Positions 57,765-64,000 of a stretch of DNA of 64,000 nt are shown piece by piece (the stretch's first letter is position 1; the number at the start of each line of letters is the position of its first letter). The stretch is from Hexactinellida sp. DTS-2022. Lineage: Eukaryota > Porifera > Hexactinellida. The stretch is from positions 3,596,001 to 3,660,000 of the forward strand of contig JAPNXP010000012.1 of NCBI GenBank assembly GCA_028753945.1, given 5' to 3'. The notes under the pieces are model-generated. The model worked only from the letters and a program-made list of their open reading frames with translations, had not been told where the DNA came from and did not search any database. The position numbers and the translations under genes were made by a program.

Positions 57765-60700
57765 AATACAAAATCCAAAATTGCAGCCTGTGCCGACGCA
57801 TGTTCCTTTGGTGGCACTATATTTTGGTGGTGGCTTATTGATAGTGCCTCCAATGGAACATGCTGTCAGCACAGGCTGCAATTTTGGATTTTTTTTCGCC
57901 AAGTCATCAACGCCTCAAGGAGTCAAGACTCATTTGTTAATCGGTCCGAGTCACAAGGAACGGTAGATAAATTTGAAGTTTATTTATATCATAAACCATC
58001 TTGAGTTTAATGCCATTAATCCATTATTTATTGATAATAAATTATATTATTAGTTATTTATTTTAGCAATGTTATCCACGGTTGAGTTGAATTAAGTCAA
58101 CAAATTTCTTATTTAATTTAATTTGTATTAATTCATTAAATAGTAATACTGCAATTAAATAGAAGCCAGCTGCAATTTCTAAGTTAAATCAATATAATTA
58201 TCGGAAGTTGAAACAATAGAGTAGGATTTAACAAGTTAAATCAATATAATTATTACAAGTTGAAACAATGGAATTAGATTTCACAGTTTTACTGAAATTG
58301 AAGTGTGAATAAACAAAGAAATTTAAACCCCCATTTGTGGCAGAAATTAAACCCCTTATTGAAAAATTTCTTCTCCCCTCAGACGCAGAATTTTATGGTG
58401 AATCCAAATGTGAAATAAAATTTGGAGGTTTAGTAAAACATTTTTTTAGTTATGGACCAGACAAAATTTGAAAGGTGTTAAAGATGTGTCAAAAATTTGT
58501 TAATCAAAAATCGTAACCCCAGGTGCAAATTAGACGGTTCCATCGCACCTACATGCCAAGTTTAAGCCCATCAACTATAAAGCTCTGGCCAGGGCACCGT
58601 CTACGGAGAAAAATAGAATAATATTAATAATAATATTAAAGGCAGTAAGATTAGAACTGGGCCACAATACTATTGTATAGTCGGCACAGTAAAAAAAAAT
58701 CCAAAATTGCAGCCTGTGCCGACGCATGTTCCTTTGGTGGCACTATATTTTGTTGGTTGTTTATTTATAGTGCCTCCAAAAGAACATGCTGTCGGCGCAG
58801 GCTGCAATTTTGGATTTTTTTTTCGCCAAGTCATCATCACTATGAAGGTGTTAAATTATTTCAAAAAGGTGTTACAGAAGGCATCGACCCTTAGAGTGGT
58901 GGAAGTTTCCATTTAGTTCATATAATTTTAGAGATATTCAAGTTTGAGTAGAATATAATAGCTGATGACTCAGCATTTTTTATGTGTGTGTTGGGTCATC
59001 ACCCAACATCAACTAACCCATTTTAAATATCGAATTAACAAAATTGTAAAAATACATTTTTTTGACGATGTCATAATCACCTCAAGGTGTCAAGACCCAC
59101 TTGTATAGGTGGTACCTGGCATAAGGACCAATTGATAAATTGAAAGTTTGTTTCTATCTTGTATCATCTCTGAGATTAATGAAATTTAGCTAATTAGTAT
59201 AAATATTTAATCAATTTATTAATTATTTAACACCATTATTATATACAGCAAAATAAATTAAGTTCAATTATTTGTAAGTATTATTAATCTAAATTGAATT
59301 TCACTATCATATTTGAATTCAGCGCACTCGATAACCCCACTAATCTATTTGGAACCATCTCTATATGTTAAATACAAAATGAATTAATTATAATTAATTA
59401 AGTCAGTCATTAATTGTGCAAGAATATTTTCGCCGAAATAAATATAATCACTTAATCTGTCGTTGTTGTGGAATGTAAAATCTTAACGGTTCTATCATCA
59501 ACCATCTTTAGTTTAATGCCATTCATTCATTATGTATTGATAATAAATTATATTATTAGTTATTTTTTTTAGCAATGTTATCCATGGTTGGTTGAGTTGA
59601 GTCAACAAATTCCTTATATTATATTATTTAATTTAAACAATTGTATAGTAATACTAAAATTAAATAGAAGCCAGCTGGAATTTATAAGTTAAATCAATAT
59701 AATTATCGCAAGTTGAATCACTAGAGTAGGATTAAACAAGTTAAATCAATATAATTATTACAAGTTGAAACAATAGAATTAGATTTAACACTTTACTGAA
59801 ATTGAAGTGTCAGTAAACAAAGAAATTTCAACCCCCATTTATGGCAGAAATTGACCCTTTTATTGAAAGATTTCTTCTCCCATCAGACGCAGAATTTTAT
59901 GGCGAATCCAAATGTGAAATAAAATTTTGGGGTTTAGTAAAACATTTTTTGAGTTATGGAACAGACAAATTTTGAAAGGTGTTAAAGATGTGTCCAAAAT
60001 TTGTTAATCAAAAATCGTAACCCCAGGTGCAAATTAGACGGTCCCATCGCACCTACATGCCAACTTTCAGCCCATCAACTATAAAGCTCAGGCCAGGGCA
60101 CCGTCTACGGAGAAAAAAAAAATCCAAAATTGCACCCTGTGCCGACGCATGTTCCTTTGGTGGCACTATATTTTGTTGATTGTTTATTGATAGTGCCTCC
60201 AAAGGAACATGCTGTCGGCGCAGGCTGCAATTTTGGATTTTTTTTCGCCAAGTCATCAACGCCCAAGGTGTGAAGAAGCATTTGTTATTTGGTCCGAGTC
60301 ACAAGGAACGGTAGATAAATTTGAAGTTTGTTTCTATCATAAACCATCTAGAGTTTAATGCCATTCATTCATTATGTATTGATAATGAATTATATTATTA
60401 GTTAGTTATTTTAGCAATGTTATCCACGGTGATTTGAGTTTAGTCAACAAATTCCTTATATTATATTATTTTATTTAATCCATTGTATAGTAATACTAGA
60501 ATTAAATAGAAGCCAGCTGGAATTTATAAGTTGAATCAATTTAATTATCGCAAGTTGAAACAATAGTGAAAGCTTTAACAAGTTAAATCAATATAATTAT
60601 TACAAGTTGAAACAATGGAATTAGATTTCACAGTTTTTTTGAAATTGAAGTGTTGAGTAAACAAAGGAATTTCAACCCCCATCTATGGCAGAAATTAAAC

Positions 60701-63700
60701 CAATTTTAACAAATTTTCTTCTCCCATCAGACGCAGAATTTTATGGTGAATCCAAATGTGAAATAAAATTTGGGGGTTTAGTAAAACATTTTTCTAGCTA
60801 TGGACCAGACAAATTTTGAAAGGTGTTAAAGATGTGTCAAAAATTTGTTAATAAAAAATCGTAACCCCAGGTGCAAATTAGACGGTCCATACGCACCTAC
60901 ATGCCAAGTTTCAGCCCATCAACTATAAAGCTCAGGCCAGGGCACCGTCTACGGAGAAAAAATAAAAATAATAATAATAAAAATCCAAAATTGCAGCTGT
61001 GCCGACGCATGTTCCTTTGGTGGCACTATATTTTGGTGGTGGTTTATTGATAGTGCCTCCAATGGGACATGCTGTCAGCTCAGCTGCAATTTTGGATTTT
61101 TTTTCGACATGTCATCATCACTATGAAGGTGTTAAAATATTTCAAAAGGTGTTACAGAAGGCATCGACCCTTAGAGTGGCGGAAGTTTCCATTTAGTTCA
61201 CTTCATTTTAGAGATATTCAAGTTTGAGGAGAATATAATAGCTGATGACTCAGCATTTTTTATGTGAGTTTGGGTCTTCACCCAGCTTCAAATAACCCAT
61301 TTTAAATATCGAATTCACAAAATTGTAAAAATACATTTTTTTGACGATGTCATCATCACCTCAAGGTGTCAAGACTCACTTGTATAGGTGGTACGTGGCA
61401 TAAGGACCAATTGATAAATTGAAAGTTTGTTTCTATCTTGTATCATCTCTGAGATTAATGAAATTTAGCTAATTAGTATAAATATTTAGTTAATAAATTA
61501 ATAATTTAACATCATTATTATGTACAGCAAAATAAATAAAGTTCAATTATTTGCACTTATTATTAATTTAAATCGAATTTCACTATCATATTTGAATTCA
61601 GCGCACTCGATAACCCCAAAAATCCAATTGGAACCGTCTATAAGTTAAATACAAAAGGAATTAATTATAATAAATTACGTCAGTACATTAATTGTGCAAG
61701 AATATTCTCGCGAAATAAATATAATCACTTTATCTGTCGTTGTTGTGGAATGTAAAATGTTAACGGTTCTATCATAAACCATCTTTAGTTTAATGCCATT
61801 CATTACTTATTGATAATAAATTAAATTATTAGTTATTTATTTTAGCAATGTTATCCACGGTGAGTTGAGTAAAGTCAACAAATTCCTTATATAAATTAAT
61901 TTAATTTAATCCATTGTATAGTAATGCTAGAATTAAATAGAAGCCAGCTGGAATTTATAAGTTAAATCAATATAATTATCGCAAGTTGAATCACTAGAGT
62001 AGGATTTAACAAGTTAAATCAATATAATTATTACAAGTTGAAACAATAGAATTAGATTTAACACTTTACTGAAATTGAAGTGTGAGTAAACAAAGAAATT
62101 TCAACCCCCATTTATGGCAGAAATTGACCCCTTTATTGGAAAATCTATTCTCCCATCAGACGCAGAATTCTATGGCGTATCCAAATATGAATTAAAATTT
62201 GGGGGTTTAGTAAAACATATTTTGAGTTATGGACCAGACAATTTTTTAAAGGTGTTAAAGATGTGTCAAAAATTTGTTAACGAAAAATCGTAACCCCAGG
62301 TGCAAATTAGACGGTCCCATCGCACCTACATGCCAAGTTTCAGCCCATCAACAATTAAGCTCTGGCCAGGGCACCGTCTACGGAGAAAAAAAATCCAAAA
62401 TTGCAGCCTGTGCCGACGCATGTTCCTTTGGTGGCACTATATTTTGGTGTGGTTTATTGATAGTGCCTCCAATGGAACATGCTGTAGGCACAGGCTGCAA
62501 TTTTGGATTTTTTTTCAGCCATGTCATCATCACTATGAAGTTGTTAAATTATTTCAGAAAGGTGTTTCAAAAGGCAACGACCCTTAGTGAGTTGTAAGTT
62601 TCGTTTTTGCTCACTTCAATTCAAAGATATTCAAGTTTCAGTTGAATATAATAGTTGATGACTCACCTTTTTTTATGTGAGTGTTGGGTCATCACCCAAC
62701 ATCAACTAACCCATTTTCAATATCGAATTAACAAAATTGTAAAAACACATTTTTTTAACAATGTCATCATCACCTCAAGGTGTCAAGACCCACTTGTATA
62801 GGTGGCACGTGCCATAAGGACTAATTGATAAATTGAAAGTTTGTTTCCATCTTATATCATTTCTGAGATGAATGAAATTTAGATAATTAGTATAATATTT
62901 AATTAATCTATTAATAATTTAACACCAATATTATGGTCATCAAAATAAATTAAGTTCAATTATTTGTAAGTATTATTAATCTAAATTGAATTTCACTATC
63001 ATATTTGAATTCAGCGCACTCGATAACCCCACTAATCTATTTGGAACCATCTCTATAAGTTAAACACAGAGCGAATTAATTAGAATTAAATTTGTCATGT
63101 ATCCATTGTGCAAGAATATTATCGCAGAAATAAATATAATCACATAATCTGTCGTTGTTATGGAATGTAGAATCTTAGTTTTCAATTATAAAATAGAAGC
63201 CTACTCGATCTCACAAGTTGAATCACTAGAATTATCGCAAGGTGAAACAATAGAATTTGATTTAACACTTTCAATTGAACTGAAGTGTTAGTAAACAAAG
63301 GAAACTTGCAACTCAATTGTGGCACAAACGAAACCCAATTTAAAATTCGTGCACTGTGAAAAGGTGTAGAATTTAATTCTCTATCGAATGCATAGAAATT
63401 AAATGTCGCGCACTATTTATTGTTATTTTTCAAATATTAAACAGGTGCAAAAATGTGTCCAAAAAAATGTAATAAAAAGTCGTGACCCCAGGTGCACATC
63501 TGTAACCCATGAGACACCCAACCTAAAAATTTGGGCTCTTAGTTGATAAAACTCTGTTCTGTGGAGTGGCTACGGATAAATAATAATAATAATAATAATA
63601 AAATCCAAAATTGCAGCCTGTGCCGACGCATGTTCCTTTGGTGGCACTATATTTTGTTGGTGGTTTATTGATAGTGCCTCCAATGGAACATGCTGTCGGC

Positions 63701-64000
63701 ACAGGCTGCAATTTTGGATTCTTTTTGCCAAGTCATCATCACTATAAAGGTGTTAAATTATTTCATGAAAGGTGTTTCAGAAGGCTACGCCCCTTAGAGT
63801 GGTAGGAGTTTCCATCTTGCTCACTTCATTTGAGAGATATTCAAGTTTCAGTAGAATATAATATGTGCTGAGTCAGCGTTTTTTTAATGTGAGTGTTGGG
63901 TCATCACCCAACATCAACTAACCCATTTTAAATATCGAATTATCAAAATTGTAAAACACATTTTTTTAACGATGTCATCATCACCTCAAGGTGTCATGAC

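Larger units (their letters stand above)
51652..64000 (+). repeat. Composite hairpin repeat sea, third block (head to tail)
   Basis: Eleven hairpins, all forward: 51723-51841, 52897-53013, 53800-53917, 55232-55350, 56091-56209, 57772-57890, 58699-58815, 60121-60238, 60982-61097, 62392-62508, 63602-63720. Spacing alternates between short (about 0.8-0.9 kb, type A) and long (about 1.2-1.7 kb, type B plus body). The A body always ends at CACCGTCTACGGAG followed by (AAT)n or straight into the next hairpin; where 55-bp monomers exist they sit between body end and next hairpin. The unit at 63470-63600 has the GGTGCACATCTGTAACCC end. No interruption by other elements and no gene; short frames over hairpins are artefacts. 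Confidence 0.85.

Noticed and set aside
58707-58916. Recurring ~70-aa frames beginning QPVPTHVPLVALYF or QNCSLCRR over hairpin copies
   Set aside because: They appear in every hairpin on both strands and in several frames, vary with indels and end in (AAT)n or body sequence. They are translations of a palindromic repeat, not a gene family.

Overview
The window reads as nuclear DNA of an AT-rich invertebrate animal. The evidence is spliced genes with GT-AG introns, a carnitine-pathway dioxygenase gene, and a very dense mixture of animal-type transposons (Ty3/gypsy, pogo/Tigger, hAT, P/THAP, Ginger-like). The phylum cannot be named from the sequence. No rRNA, tRNA, CRISPR array or bacterial-style operon was recognised.

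Layout. Positions 1-17900 and 36555-64000 are a 'sea' of one interspersed repeat family. A unit is a ~118-bp near-perfect hairpin, then a 0.7-1.6 kb AT-rich body, then zero to five ~55-bp monomers that are themselves palindromic. Units are mostly head to tail, with orientation flips in the first block. Into this sea have inserted, with readable target-site duplications: a hAT-type MITE (839-1617), a Ty3/gypsy element landed exactly in the loop of one hairpin (3347-8958, itself hit by a foldback element), a two-gene Tigger transposon (9098-13167) that was later hit by one repeat unit, and a 9.6-kb Ginger-like transposon (42026-51651). Positions 17900-36550 are a non-array island holding the only clear host gene, a gamma-butyrobetaine/trimethyllysine dioxygenase homologue in four exons (22453-32604), plus many MITEs and a decayed P-element/THAP transposase.

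Genes. (1) The dioxygenase model has matching splice phases at all three introns, the zinc-binding N-terminal domain and the HxD...H iron ligands; its last intron is 7.8 kb and contains a 3.6-kb element with ~0.9-kb inverted arms. (2) The Tigger element carries a broken transposase on the minus strand and an open 131-aa HIRAN-domain reading frame on the plus strand, divergently arranged. (3) The Ginger-like element carries an 11-exon minus-strand gene: H2C2 zinc finger, DDE integrase core with exactly 35 residues between the second Asp and the Glu, a GPF module, then a C-terminal OTU cysteine-protease domain. All ten splice junctions keep phase; one frame change lies inside the OTU domain.

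The most unusual items are the HIRAN gene packaged in a Tigger element, the near-complete integrase-OTU gene, and the hairpin/55-bp composite repeat, whose single copy inside Tigger defines the unit and suggests how the arrays were built.
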